Shown in pieces: positions 54,763 through 62,123 of a stretch of 64,000 bases of DNA. Position 1 is the stretch's first letter; the number at the start of each line of letters is the position of its first letter. The notes beneath the pieces were generated by a model. It saw nothing but the letters and a program-made list of their open reading frames with translations. It searched no databases and was not told the origin of the DNA. A program made the translations under genes and the position numbers. Source of the DNA: Verrucomicrobiaceae bacterium (GTDB lineage Bacteria > Verrucomicrobiota > Verrucomicrobiia > Verrucomicrobiales > Verrucomicrobiaceae); NCBI GenBank assembly GCA_016795485.1, contig JAEUHM010000040.1, positions 124,001-188,000 of the forward strand. Reading direction: 5' to 3'.

Positions 54763-55172
54763 TTGAAATCACCGTCGACTATGAAGGAGATTTGCGCTGC
54801 CGGGCAGTGCACGGCCCGTCCAAAAACGAACTGCTGACCGACGCTCCGGTAGATAATAATGGCAAAGGCGAGTCCTTCTCACCTACAGACCTCGTTGCCA
54901 CCGCTCTGGCTACTTGCATGGCCACGGTTATCGGCATTATCGGCAAAAGAAAAGACATCGACCTCACCGGCATGAAGGTACGCGTGGAGAAGCACATGAG
55001 CACAGACGCACCGAGACGAATCGTCCGCTTGCCCATTGAGATTACGTTACCCCTCTCCCCCGAGCACCCCGATCGTCCCCTCCTAGAATCCGCCGCCAGA
55101 GGCTGCCCTGTGCACCAAAGCGTCCACCCAGACATCGACAAGCCCATCATTTGGCATTGGGTGGGGGCTTAA
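54759..55172 (+). CDS. OsmC family peroxiredoxin-like protein
   Basis: The 137-residue protein is an OsmC/Ohr-superfamily member: FSPTDLVATALATCMATVIG with C53, a long central helix, and the second cysteine C116 in ARGCPVHQSV. The two cysteines are the peroxidatic and resolving residues in OsmC and Ohr, which reduce organic hydroperoxides. It is cytoplasmic. Start and upstream stop overlap (ATGA). Whether it is OsmC, Ohr or YhfA-like cannot be settled by eye. Confidence 0.88.
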   Translation: MIEITVDYEGDLRCRAVHGPSKNELLTDAPVDNNGKGESFSPTDLVATALATCMATVIGIIGKRKDIDLTGMKVRVEKHMSTDAPRRIVRLPIEITLPLSPEHPDRPLLESAARGCPVHQSVHPDIDKPIIWHWVGA

Positions 55173-55192
55173 CCAGCGGGAGGTTTTTCATT

Positions 55193-55390
55193 ATGGCCTC
55201 TGAACTCACGCCAGAATACATCGCCACACTCAGGCGGCTAACCGGCGAGCAAAAACTCCGCACGTCGTTTCAGTTGTACTGGGGCGCACGCAAGCTCAAG
55301 GCCGCTCGCGTGCGTGAGCAACATCCGGATTGGAGTGAAGTGCAGGTGCAGCAGCGCGTGAAAGAGATATTCATGAATGGACTCGCCTGA
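55193..55390 (+). CDS. Small helical protein, partner of the nucleotidyltransferase
   Basis: The 65-residue protein is almost wholly helical (LTPEYIATLRRLTGEQKLRT, then AARVREQHPDWSEVQVQQRV). The frame is open from 55151, but the ATG at 55193 has a good ribosome binding site, GGGAGG, about 10 nt upstream. It overlaps the nucleotidyltransferase gene by 14 nt. Small proteins with a similar REQHPDWSE-type motif often precede nucleotidyltransferase genes, and I infer a toxin-antitoxin-like or regulatory pair. The role is unproven. Confidence 0.65.
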   Translation: MASELTPEYIATLRRLTGEQKLRTSFQLYWGARKLKAARVREQHPDWSEVQVQQRVKEIFMNGLA

Positions 55391-55943
55391 ACTGTTTCTC
55401 CTTTTCACTCGCAGGCTCAACGAAGTCGGCGTTCATTACATGGTGACCGGCAGTGTCGCGGCCATTTACTACGGTGAGCCGCGCATGACCAACGACGTGG
55501 ACATCGTCATGTTCCTCAAGCGAGAAGATGCGCGCCGACTGGTTGAGGCATTCCCAACGGATGACTTCTATTGCCCACCTGTCGAAGTTATTGAAGGCGA
55601 ACGTGCCAGGGATCAGCGCGGGCACTTCAATCTGATCCATCATGACACGGGCTTTAAGGCAGACATCTACCTGACAGGTCGCGATGATCTTCATTCATGG
55701 GGTATGGCTAATGCTAAACCAGCCATGGTGGAGAGTGAAGTGGTGACTTTTGCCCCGCCCGAATACGTCATCGTACGCAAGCTACAGTTCTATCGTGAAG
55801 GAGGTTCCGAGAAACACCTCCGCGACATCAGCCGGATGCTGATTGGCTTGGGAGAAGAATGGCCACGAGAGACGCTGGAGCGTCTGATTGGCGAATGGCA
55901 CTTAAATGCCGAGTGGCAGGAAGTTCTGTCTTATCGCTTCTGA
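55377..55943 (+). CDS. Nucleotidyltransferase-fold protein (MNT/AbiEii-like)
   Basis: The 188-residue protein has the nucleotidyltransferase signature GSVAAIYYGEPRMTNDVDIVM with G25-S26 and the metal-binding D40 and D42. A further Asp lies in FKADIYL. It ends with a helical region (VRKLQFYREGGSEKHLRDISRML) as in AbiEii-type and DUF6036-like proteins. Such enzymes can modify tRNA or proteins as toxins or antitoxins. The start overlaps the small helical protein by 14 nt, so the two are translationally coupled. A T-tailed hairpin follows. Confidence 0.8.
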   Translation: MDSPELFLLFTRRLNEVGVHYMVTGSVAAIYYGEPRMTNDVDIVMFLKREDARRLVEAFPTDDFYCPPVEVIEGERARDQRGHFNLIHHDTGFKADIYLTGRDDLHSWGMANAKPAMVESEVVTFAPPEYVIVRKLQFYREGGSEKHLRDISRMLIGLGEEWPRETLERLIGEWHLNAEWQEVLSYRF

Positions 55944-55988
55944 AGAAAACGGCAGTGGGAAGTCTATTGCCAAGCTGTGGGTGAAGCT

Positions 55989-56014
55989 GGTTGTTAAACA
56001 GCCTTTTTTCTTTT
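55989..56014 (+). terminator. Rho-independent-like terminator after the nucleotidyltransferase
   Basis: GGTTGT (55989-55994) pairs with ACAGCC (55998-56003) with one G-U pair and a TAA loop, followed by TTTTTTCTTTT (56004-56014). It lies 45 nt past the stop codon. The rest of the 235-bp spacer to the next gene shows no coding signal. Confidence 0.55.
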
Positions 56015-56178
56015 CGCACGCTATTGGCTCGTAAAGCTGGCGATAGAGAGGATTAACCTGGAGTTGTCTGTGACTACTCTTGACCTCTTCAGCAGTCATC
56101 ACTGCGCGCATCAGTCACCTGGGTGTGGCTCACCCAATGTGGTGAGTTCACCGTCGCTGGGCGGGTATTAATGAGTCG

Positions 56179-56352
56179 ATGAAATCCAAATACTATTCTC
56201 CCCGGTTGCAGCGCGAGCTTATTTCGCCGCTCTATCATGCGGCCAAGGCGGCACGCATACCCATGACAACACTAGCCAGTCAATGGATTCAGGAAGGCTT
56301 GCTCCGCTTGCAACGGAGCCAGCAGAAGAGTGCCAGGCGCGCTGAAGAATAA
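56179..56352 (+). CDS. Small ribbon-helix-helix-like protein
   Basis: The 57-residue frame encodes a strand-like start (KYYSPRLQRELIS), helix 1 (PLYHAAKAARI), a turn (PMT), helix 2 (TLASQWIQEGLLRLQRS) and a basic tail. This fits a minimal ribbon-helix-helix DNA-binding fold like antitoxin or CopG-type repressors. It was short enough to be easily missed. A perfect 12-bp terminator hairpin follows the stop, and the restriction gene operon runs toward it from the other side. It could regulate that operon or be the remnant of a toxin-antitoxin pair. Confidence 0.6.
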   Translation: MKSKYYSPRLQRELISPLYHAAKAARIPMTTLASQWIQEGLLRLQRSQQKSARRAEE

Positions 56353-56365
56353 ATCCCACATAACC

Positions 56366-56393
56366 AAGGCGGCTGAGGTCACTCAGCCGCCTT
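56366..56393. terminator. Bidirectional terminator hairpin
   Basis: AAGGCGGCTGAG (56366-56377), loop GTCA, and CTCAGCCGCCTT (56382-56393) form a perfect 12-bp stem between two convergent stop codons. The A-rich and T-rich ends allow it to serve both the small plus-strand gene and the minus-strand nuclease gene. Confidence 0.75.
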
Positions 56394-57110
56394 CTAGTTC
56401 ATTCTGATCCAAAGGTGTCGCAAATCGCAATCCACCAAGCCCCCGGAGCGAGCGTGCTTTGACTTGAGCACCTGGAGCTTGGATACTGCATCTGAGTTCA
56501 CCAGTTCGAGCAAATCCGATGCGCTCCATGAGGAGCCATCATCCTCAGAGAGCGTAGTGATCCAGCCGTTTACATCACCGAGCCAGTTCTCCAAAGGCTT
56601 CTCCTGAACGAAAGCGATCATGGCCGCAAATGAATGAGTAGAACCATGAAGCCCGAACTTGAATCTTTGGATTCCGCCTGTGGTGCCTGGGTCGGTGATC
56701 ACATATTCACGCTTGTCTCTATCTCCTTCGGCTGGAGTGGGCAGCCGTTTGCATTCAATGGGAAACAATGAGTCAAACTGACTGTGTCGCCTGCCTTCAA
56801 TGATAAGTGAGGCAGCTCTGGGTTTAACCGTTAGATCAATCTTACGTCCGGCTTTGGCTTCATCACCTGTTTCAGTGCGAAACTGGACATGGCTCCATTC
56901 TTCGGAGTAGTAGCTGGCGCTGTTGAGGTGGTCGCACAAATGTTCGGTCAGCGCTGTTTCTGCTGTTTTGGTGGGACGATCTGGATGATCTCTCCACATG
57001 GGCAACTCTCGGGCGATGAAATCGATCAACTCCAGCTTTGCGGTGGATGGCAGATGAATGTCGGCATCAAGACGACCTGAATGAACTTGAGGTATGCTAT
57101 CGGCCAACAT
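56394..57110 (-). CDS. PD-(D/E)XK nuclease-like protein, partner of the DNA methyltransferase
   Basis: The 238-residue protein shows the PD-(D/E)XK pattern: an acid helix (TAETALTEHLCDHLN), D92 in RKIDLTVK, a 26-residue spacing, then E119-x-K121 in FPIECKRL. Beta strands flank these, as in restriction endonuclease folds. The C-terminal region has no family I know. Its start is 12 bp after the methyltransferase stop, on the same strand, so the pair forms an operon. I infer it is the cleaving subunit of a restriction-modification-like defence system. Its stop abuts the terminator hairpin at 56366-56393. Confidence 0.65.
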   Translation of the reverse strand: MLADSIPQVHSGRLDADIHLPSTAKLELIDFIARELPMWRDHPDRPTKTAETALTEHLCDHLNSASYYSEEWSHVQFRTETGDEAKAGRKIDLTVKPRAASLIIEGRRHSQFDSLFPIECKRLPTPAEGDRDKREYVITDPGTTGGIQRFKFGLHGSTHSFAAMIAFVQEKPLENWLGDVNGWITTLSEDDGSSWSASDLLELVNSDAVSKLQVLKSKHARSGGLVDCDLRHLWIRMN

Positions 57111-57122
57111 GTTCTCGCGTCC

Positions 57123-59963
57123 TTAGAATCCTTGCTCGGCCAAATCAGCGAGTGTTTCGTCCGCATCTCTCAGAGCAATGGAACGCAGCCAGTACCTTAA
57201 GCGATCAGGCTTCAGCAGGTAGATGCATGGGCCGTCATATACCCTGGCAATGCGAGTGACCTTCAAACCTGCTCCGCGCTTCTCGCGAAGAAGCGCATCA
57301 ACCTTGTCTTTGAGTTCATTGGTATTGTTCCAGTCCACCTTCCCTTTGCCAAACACATAGGGCTGGCAAATGACGCCCGGCCAAACTTGCTCTGGTAGAG
57401 CTTGCAGCTTGTTCTTCTTATATACGGCATTGATGCGGGCAATGAAGGTCTCATTGAATGCTGGCAATGCAGGCAACCCAGCGTCCTTCATCGCGGCAGA
57501 GTCTTCTCCCAAGCGGATGAGATCACGGTAATGGCTGACGATTTCAGAAATCAAAATGCGTTCATGCGGTGAGATTTTGAGATCTCGTGATTCCGGTAAT
57601 GGTAAGGAAAGAACATCAATTTCAGATAGCGTCGTCGCTTTTTGAGTAAAGAGCCTAACGCTAATCGCCGCAACGTATGCTCGGAGTGAAGTGCTTTCAG
57701 CATTCAACCAATTCTGAATGTCGTTTAGAACAGTGACATCCCCTGCTTTTGCCCCACAAATGCCAACGACTTTATTTTTGTATGTGAGATAACTCTTGGA
57801 CCAAACAGCAGAATCTATATCCATTTGTTCACGCACAAGAAGCATCGGAGGGGAAAATCTGCTTTTGGTGTATGCCGTCTTGAACAGCTTATCAGTAACC
57901 ACGCTGATGACATTTTCGTCGATGCTGTTTCCGCTTATTGCCCCTGATGGAAGCAGCGGTTTACCTGTAAGGTGTTCGGCTGGAAGTCTCTTTCCGGTTT
58001 TGCCGACAATAAAACCCTCTCCGCAATCCCATCCAAAACTGGATGCATATTGACCTATCGTTGGCAACTTTCGAAGACGGTCCACAAATCCCAGTGTCCG
58101 CCCGCCTCCGAGCAAATTACATCGCCAAACACCATCATTGCTCATCACCAGATCACGGGTGAGCCAGTGCATGTCATAGTAGTCGATATCGAAACCTTGT
58201 TCGGCATCCGTGCGTCCACTGCGACGAAAAGTGGCGTGCAGTATATGTCTATCGAGCGGTGCATCCTGAGCTTCGGCAACCACAACGATGACTTTCGTGT
58301 CTGCATCTCCTTTTTGGAAAAGCCCACGCACGGAGATGAAGTCGAGAATCTCTCGCACATCCCAGCGCTGAATGAACTTCCTGCGGAAGCCGAGAGACTG
58401 CTGGTTGTAGAGGAAGTTGTATTGCTGGAGCATCGACAGGACTCCGCCAGGAGCCAGCAACTCCATGGACTTATGAAGGAACAAATAGGCGACCTGCTTG
58501 TCTGGCAGTTCTCCATGCTCTTTCTGATAAGACTCATAAGCGCGCTTAGCACCTTCAGTGCCCAGCTTGGACGCGAAGGGTGGATTGCCCACAATCACGC
58601 CGACTTTATCTTTGATCGTGCCTGCCTCCAGCGTCTCGAAGAAACAACCCGTGTGAATGAACTTCTCCTTTAGTTCAGGAAAGAGTTTCACACTGGCTCT
58701 GATCTCCATCGGCTCCAAGGCATCGCAAACCGCCAAACAGAGACTGAAGGAGGCGAGTTCGACCGCGCCTTCTTCCAAGTCCACGCCACGAATGCGAGAG
58801 GTGAGGAGCCTTTTGAGCACCATCTGTTTTGGACGATCCCAGTTGTTCCTAGAACGCCAGTGGAGCACGAGGCGCTTGTAGGCTTCCACAAGGAAGATTC
58901 CCGAACCGCAGGCACCATCCAGGATGACCTCGTTATTCTTCTCCAATCGGTCTAGGCGATCCCAACTCAATACCTCGCCAAGCATCATGCGCACCATGAA
59001 GTGGGGCGTATAGACAGCCACTGACGAGTCCTTGACAAAGAGCTGGTAGATGTGGCTGATGAGTTCGACAGGAAGGTCGGCAAAGGAGTAACGCTGCCAA
59101 AGGGTAAGCTGTCCTCCTGCTTCCTGACGACCTTCGATCAAGCGTGCAAACCGTGGGAGCTGTCTGCTCGTTCGTAGAGTTTCAGAGTCGTCACGACTAA
59201 GCGTAAAAACATGGCCATTGAACCTCTCTTCCAATGCTTCTAGCAAAGCTACAAGAGCAGGACCATCTGCAAGCACCTGAAAGAACTTGCTCGCGCCTTT
59301 TTTGAACCTTCCGAAGAAGTCGTCCTCAAACACTTGTCTGGCTTCGAGATAAGCCACTAGCACAGATAGAATCAGGAGTTTTCGACGAAGCGGCTTCGGC
59401 AAGATGCCTTCTGCGTTCAACTCTTCGTGAAGCTCTCTGACAGCATTGATCAGTGTCTTTTGAGCCGCCAGCTTGCTGGACAACAGCTTTTTGCATACGG
59501 CGGGATCATCCCAAAGTGTTCCGTTGCGTAGGCGCTCGGCGTCCCACCAAGGATCGCTGGCTATCTGTGTGGCAAGTTTTAGTGTTTTGAAAGGCTTGCA
59601 GACGATCTCAGCACCCTGCTCGAAGTCAGGCTTGTGAGCGCAGCGAAAAAGCTGAACCACCCCGCTGGTGACCCGGTATAACAGGGGCACGCCACCCCAA
59701 CTCCATAGTTCTTTGTGACGTTGTGCAAACTCGGGGTCTTTTACAGGTCCGTCAGAACGATAAACAAAGGCTTGCGCTATTGGTGGTTTACCCTCTTGGG
59801 ACGCCTCAAAAAAGACGGCGTCAGCCCCATAATGCTTGGCTTTCTCCATCACAGCCACGGTTTCTGGCTGTTGAGCAGCGGGATTGAATCCCATGACAGG
59901 CACGAGTCCATCAACGGCAATGCCGTTTGTGTAGTCAGCCAGCCATAGTGTTCGTTTGCTCAT
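57123..59963 (-). CDS. N6-adenine DNA methyltransferase, type IIG/Eco57I-like
   Basis: The 946-residue protein has an N-terminal region like that of Eco57I-type enzymes (AVFFEASQEGKPPIAQAFVY and WSWGGVPLLYRVTSGVVQLF) and a helical domain at about 150-310. The SAM-dependent methyltransferase core has motif I D349GACGSGIF and motif IV N460-P-P-F463, which implies N6-adenine methylation. A C-terminal part from about 690 resembles target-recognition domains (FGWDCGEGFIVGKTGKRL to SEIDVLSLPLPE). The catalytic residues of a fused nuclease are not obvious at the N-terminus, but a separate PD-(D/E)XK protein follows. It thus looks like a restriction-modification system with split subunits. A 44-bp repeat array lies just upstream. 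Confidence 0.88.
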   Translation of the reverse strand: MSKRTLWLADYTNGIAVDGLVPVMGFNPAAQQPETVAVMEKAKHYGADAVFFEASQEGKPPIAQAFVYRSDGPVKDPEFAQRHKELWSWGGVPLLYRVTSGVVQLFRCAHKPDFEQGAEIVCKPFKTLKLATQIASDPWWDAERLRNGTLWDDPAVCKKLLSSKLAAQKTLINAVRELHEELNAEGILPKPLRRKLLILSVLVAYLEARQVFEDDFFGRFKKGASKFFQVLADGPALVALLEALEERFNGHVFTLSRDDSETLRTSRQLPRFARLIEGRQEAGGQLTLWQRYSFADLPVELISHIYQLFVKDSSVAVYTPHFMVRMMLGEVLSWDRLDRLEKNNEVILDGACGSGIFLVEAYKRLVLHWRSRNNWDRPKQMVLKRLLTSRIRGVDLEEGAVELASFSLCLAVCDALEPMEIRASVKLFPELKEKFIHTGCFFETLEAGTIKDKVGVIVGNPPFASKLGTEGAKRAYESYQKEHGELPDKQVAYLFLHKSMELLAPGGVLSMLQQYNFLYNQQSLGFRRKFIQRWDVREILDFISVRGLFQKGDADTKVIVVVAEAQDAPLDRHILHATFRRSGRTDAEQGFDIDYYDMHWLTRDLVMSNDGVWRCNLLGGGRTLGFVDRLRKLPTIGQYASSFGWDCGEGFIVGKTGKRLPAEHLTGKPLLPSGAISGNSIDENVISVVTDKLFKTAYTKSRFSPPMLLVREQMDIDSAVWSKSYLTYKNKVVGICGAKAGDVTVLNDIQNWLNAESTSLRAYVAAISVRLFTQKATTLSEIDVLSLPLPESRDLKISPHERILISEIVSHYRDLIRLGEDSAAMKDAGLPALPAFNETFIARINAVYKKNKLQALPEQVWPGVICQPYVFGKGKVDWNNTNELKDKVDALLREKRGAGLKVTRIARVYDGPCIYLLKPDRLRYWLRSIALRDADETLADLAEQGF

Positions 59964-60448
59964 GTAATCGATTCTGTTCGATCAAATAGTAAGTGGGGCC
60001 ATCTGTCCATCCGAGAGTGAGTGGTGTGGGCCGATATTTGAGATGTGGCGGGCAAAGATTGGCATTCCGTGATTCGAGGGAGCTGGGCACAAGAAAAGCC
60101 AAAAGGCTCCTAGAAAGCCCATTTTCCGTCCGATGCCAGAGCTTGGAGTCGGGTATCGGGAGCTCTTGGGGTGGTGATACCCTGGGTGAGGGGTAGGGTA
60201 TCGGAGCTTTGGGGGTACGATTACCCTGCCTGAGGGGTGGGGTATCGGTGCCCTAGGGGTGGTAATACCCTGCACGAGGGCTCTGGTATCGGAGCCTTTG
60301 GGGTGCAATTACCCTGCTGGTGGGGTAGGGTATCGAAGCCTTTGGGGTGGGAATACCCTGCATCAGGGCTCTGGTTTCGATGCCCAAGGGGTTCGGCTTG
60401 GGTGCCGGGAGGGTTGCTTTGCGCGGGGTGGACTGGCATGATGGGAGC
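59964..60448. other. Non-coding spacer between methyltransferase and winged-helix genes
   Basis: This 485-bp spacer is the longest in the window. Its first 187 bp, next to the methyltransferase start, hold no credible gene and should carry its promoter. The rest is the 44-bp tandem repeat array and a 33-bp leader of the winged-helix gene. Open frames across it exist in several phases but none is preserved from unit to unit, because 44 is not a multiple of three. Confidence 0.8.
60151..60415. repeat. 44-bp tandem repeat array with internal dyads, about six units
   Basis: Units begin at 60151, 60196, 60240, 60284, 60328 and 60372, with lengths 45, 44, 44, 44, 44 and a decayed last unit. Each starts with (G/T)GGTATCG, continues with a GAGCCTTTGGGGT-like centre, and closes its dyad with TACCCTG, so GGGTA at the start pairs with TACCC about 25 nt later. 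Units 2 and 4 carry ATTACCC and end GGGGT(G/A). Units 3 and 5 carry AATACCC and end AGGGCTCT, so the array also has an 88-bp period. There are no unique spacers, so it is not a CRISPR. A role as a protein-binding array, plasmid-like iteron or mobile-element trace is open. Confidence 0.9.
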
Positions 60449-60838
60449 ATGAGTGACGATGTTTCTGCTCCTCCGACCGCTGTTTCTGAGCCTGTGAATC
60501 CTCCGCCGAGGGTGGCGGGTGCGTTGGAGGTGCTAAAGGCTGTGGCGGTGCCCAAGCGGTATGCGGTGCTGAAGGAGCTGGCGGACGGAAGTTACCCTGC
60601 GGTCATCCAGTTGGCGAAGAAGCTGGGGGCGAATCCTGACCTGATGGGCCGTCATCTGAAGCTCCTGCAAAAGGCTGGCCTTGTGGTGCGGGTGAGAGAC
60701 GGGAATGACTCAGATGGCAGGTCCAAGTATTACCAGATTCCAGAGCGGTTCCGCTCCGTGACGCCGGATGGCGGGCGAGTTTTGGACTTTGGTAGTGTGA
60801 AGCTGAGGTTGGACGCTGCGGGAACGCCTTCTGCGTGA
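60449..60838 (+). CDS. Winged-helix DNA-binding protein (ArsR-like fold)
   Basis: The 129-residue protein has a proline-rich N-terminus and a winged helix-turn-helix at about residues 25-100: AVPKRYAVLKELADGSYPAVIQLAKKLG, recognition helix NPDLMGRHLKLLQKAGLV, and wing VRDGNDSDGRSKYYQIP. This is the ArsR/MarR-like pattern of a transcription regulator. The frame is open upstream into the repeat array, but the ATG at 60449 begins the plausible protein. It starts 33 bp past the repeat array, so the array could be its binding region or part of its regulation. No metal-binding cysteines are seen. Confidence 0.8.
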   Translation: MSDDVSAPPTAVSEPVNPPPRVAGALEVLKAVAVPKRYAVLKELADGSYPAVIQLAKKLGANPDLMGRHLKLLQKAGLVVRVRDGNDSDGRSKYYQIPERFRSVTPDGGRVLDFGSVKLRLDAAGTPSA

Positions 60839-60875
60839 GTTGCGCTTTGCTGACGTTTAGTTTTTCGTTCTTCTC

Positions 60876-62075
60876 ATGAGATACTTCATTCCTTCCATCG
60901 CGCTTATTACTGCGCTTGGCCTTCCACTCGTTGCTCGGGATGTGCCGGGGACGAAAGTGGTGCCTTCTCTGAAACTTTTCGTTGAAGATGGCACCATCGC
61001 GGGCGCGGTGGCGCTCGTTGTTGGGAAGGACGGAGTGAAGGCGCTGGAGACGGGGGGCGTGCGTGATCTCGAAACGAAGGACCCGATGCCAGAGAACGCT
61101 ATGTTCTGGATCGCCTCCATGACGAAGCCGATGACTGCCATGGCGGTGATGATGATGGTGGAGGAGGGTAAGCTCAGCATTGACGATCCGGTGGAGAAAC
61201 ATCTGCCGGAGTTCAAAAGCCAGATGGTGATCGTGTCACGAAACGACGGAAAAGTCACGCTACAAAAGCCCAAGCGCTCAATAACCATCAAAGATCTTCT
61301 AACGCACACCAGCGGACTGGTGGGCAAGTCACCTCTTGAAGCTCAAGCTCTGGACGTGCTCACTCTTCGTGAGGCTGTACTGACTTATGCCCTGTCTCCT
61401 CTCCAATACGAGCCAGGAAGCAAATGGTCGTACTGCAATCCTGGTATAACGACTCTCGGACGGTTGGTAGAAGTGGCGAGTGGGCAGGACTTTGCTGCTT
61501 TTATGCAGGAGCGCTTCTTCACGCCACTGGATATGAACGACACGACTTTCTGGCCTAATGATGAGCAGTTGAAGCGCATGGCTACGTCTTACAAACCGGC
61601 TGCGGATGGCAAGGGCCTAGAGAAAACGACGGTGACTTATCTCAGCCCTATTCTGGGCGACAAAAAACGTATGCCTCTGCCAGCGGGTGGGCTTTTCTCC
61701 TGTGCTCCTGACTTGGCGCGTATTTATCAGATGCTGCTCAATGAGGGTGAACTGGATGGGAAGCGCTACCTGAAGTCAGAGACGCTGAAGCTGATGACCA
61801 CTAATCAACTGGGTGACATGGAGAAGGTGAGTTTCGCCCCAGGGATGCACATGGGACTTGGGTTTCATATAGTGAATGAGCCTCAGGGTGTAACGGAATC
61901 TCTGAGCAAGGGGAGCTTTGGTCACGGTGGGGCGTATGGCACTCAGGCGTGGATGGATCCGGTGCGTAGACTGGGCATCGTGTTGCTGATTCAGCGGGCA
62001 GGTCTGCCCAACTCTGACCAAAGTGAAATGCGCCGTGTGCTCCAAAAAGCTGCGGTGGACGCTTTTGGCCGCTGA
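60876..62075 (+). CDS. Serine beta-lactamase-family hydrolase (class C/EstB-like)
   Basis: The 399-residue protein has a signal peptide (about residues 1-20). Catalytic motifs are S81-x-x-K84 (ASMTKPM), Y186-C-N188 (SYCN), and a late HGG in FGHGGAYG replacing KTG. This fits the EstB or D-aminopeptidase branch of beta-lactamase-like proteins more than a true resistance enzyme. It would hydrolyse esters or amides in the periplasm. It starts 37 bp downstream of the winged-helix gene on the same strand, but has no clear functional link to it. Confidence 0.9.
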   Translation: MRYFIPSIALITALGLPLVARDVPGTKVVPSLKLFVEDGTIAGAVALVVGKDGVKALETGGVRDLETKDPMPENAMFWIASMTKPMTAMAVMMMVEEGKLSIDDPVEKHLPEFKSQMVIVSRNDGKVTLQKPKRSITIKDLLTHTSGLVGKSPLEAQALDVLTLREAVLTYALSPLQYEPGSKWSYCNPGITTLGRLVEVASGQDFAAFMQERFFTPLDMNDTTFWPNDEQLKRMATSYKPAADGKGLEKTTVTYLSPILGDKKRMPLPAGGLFSCAPDLARIYQMLLNEGELDGKRYLKSETLKLMTTNQLGDMEKVSFAPGMHMGLGFHIVNEPQGVTESLSKGSFGHGGAYGTQAWMDPVRRLGIVLLIQRAGLPNSDQSEMRRVLQKAAVDAFGR

Positions 62076-62123
62076 GTCCCGCTTCAAGCGCAAGATATCT
62101 CCCTGCAAAGCAGTTCTCTGGCC

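Noticed and set aside
57972-58673. 233-codon plus-strand frame opposite the methyltransferase gene
   Set aside because: It is antisense to the methyltransferase core including motif IV. No family features and no start signals.
60151-60415. CRISPR-like appearance of the repeat array
   Set aside because: Units are directly adjacent without unique spacers, they contain the dyad inside a 44-bp period, and no cas genes are present.
59982-60452. Several open frames across the repeat array on both strands, giving Pro/Tyr/His-rich peptides
   Set aside because: The repeat length is 44 bp, so the frame changes at each unit and no peptide period is kept. The frames arise from the repeat composition.
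60876-62075. True beta-lactamase resistance gene
   Set aside because: The KTG box is replaced by HGG and the overall pattern fits EstB-like esterases or peptidases.
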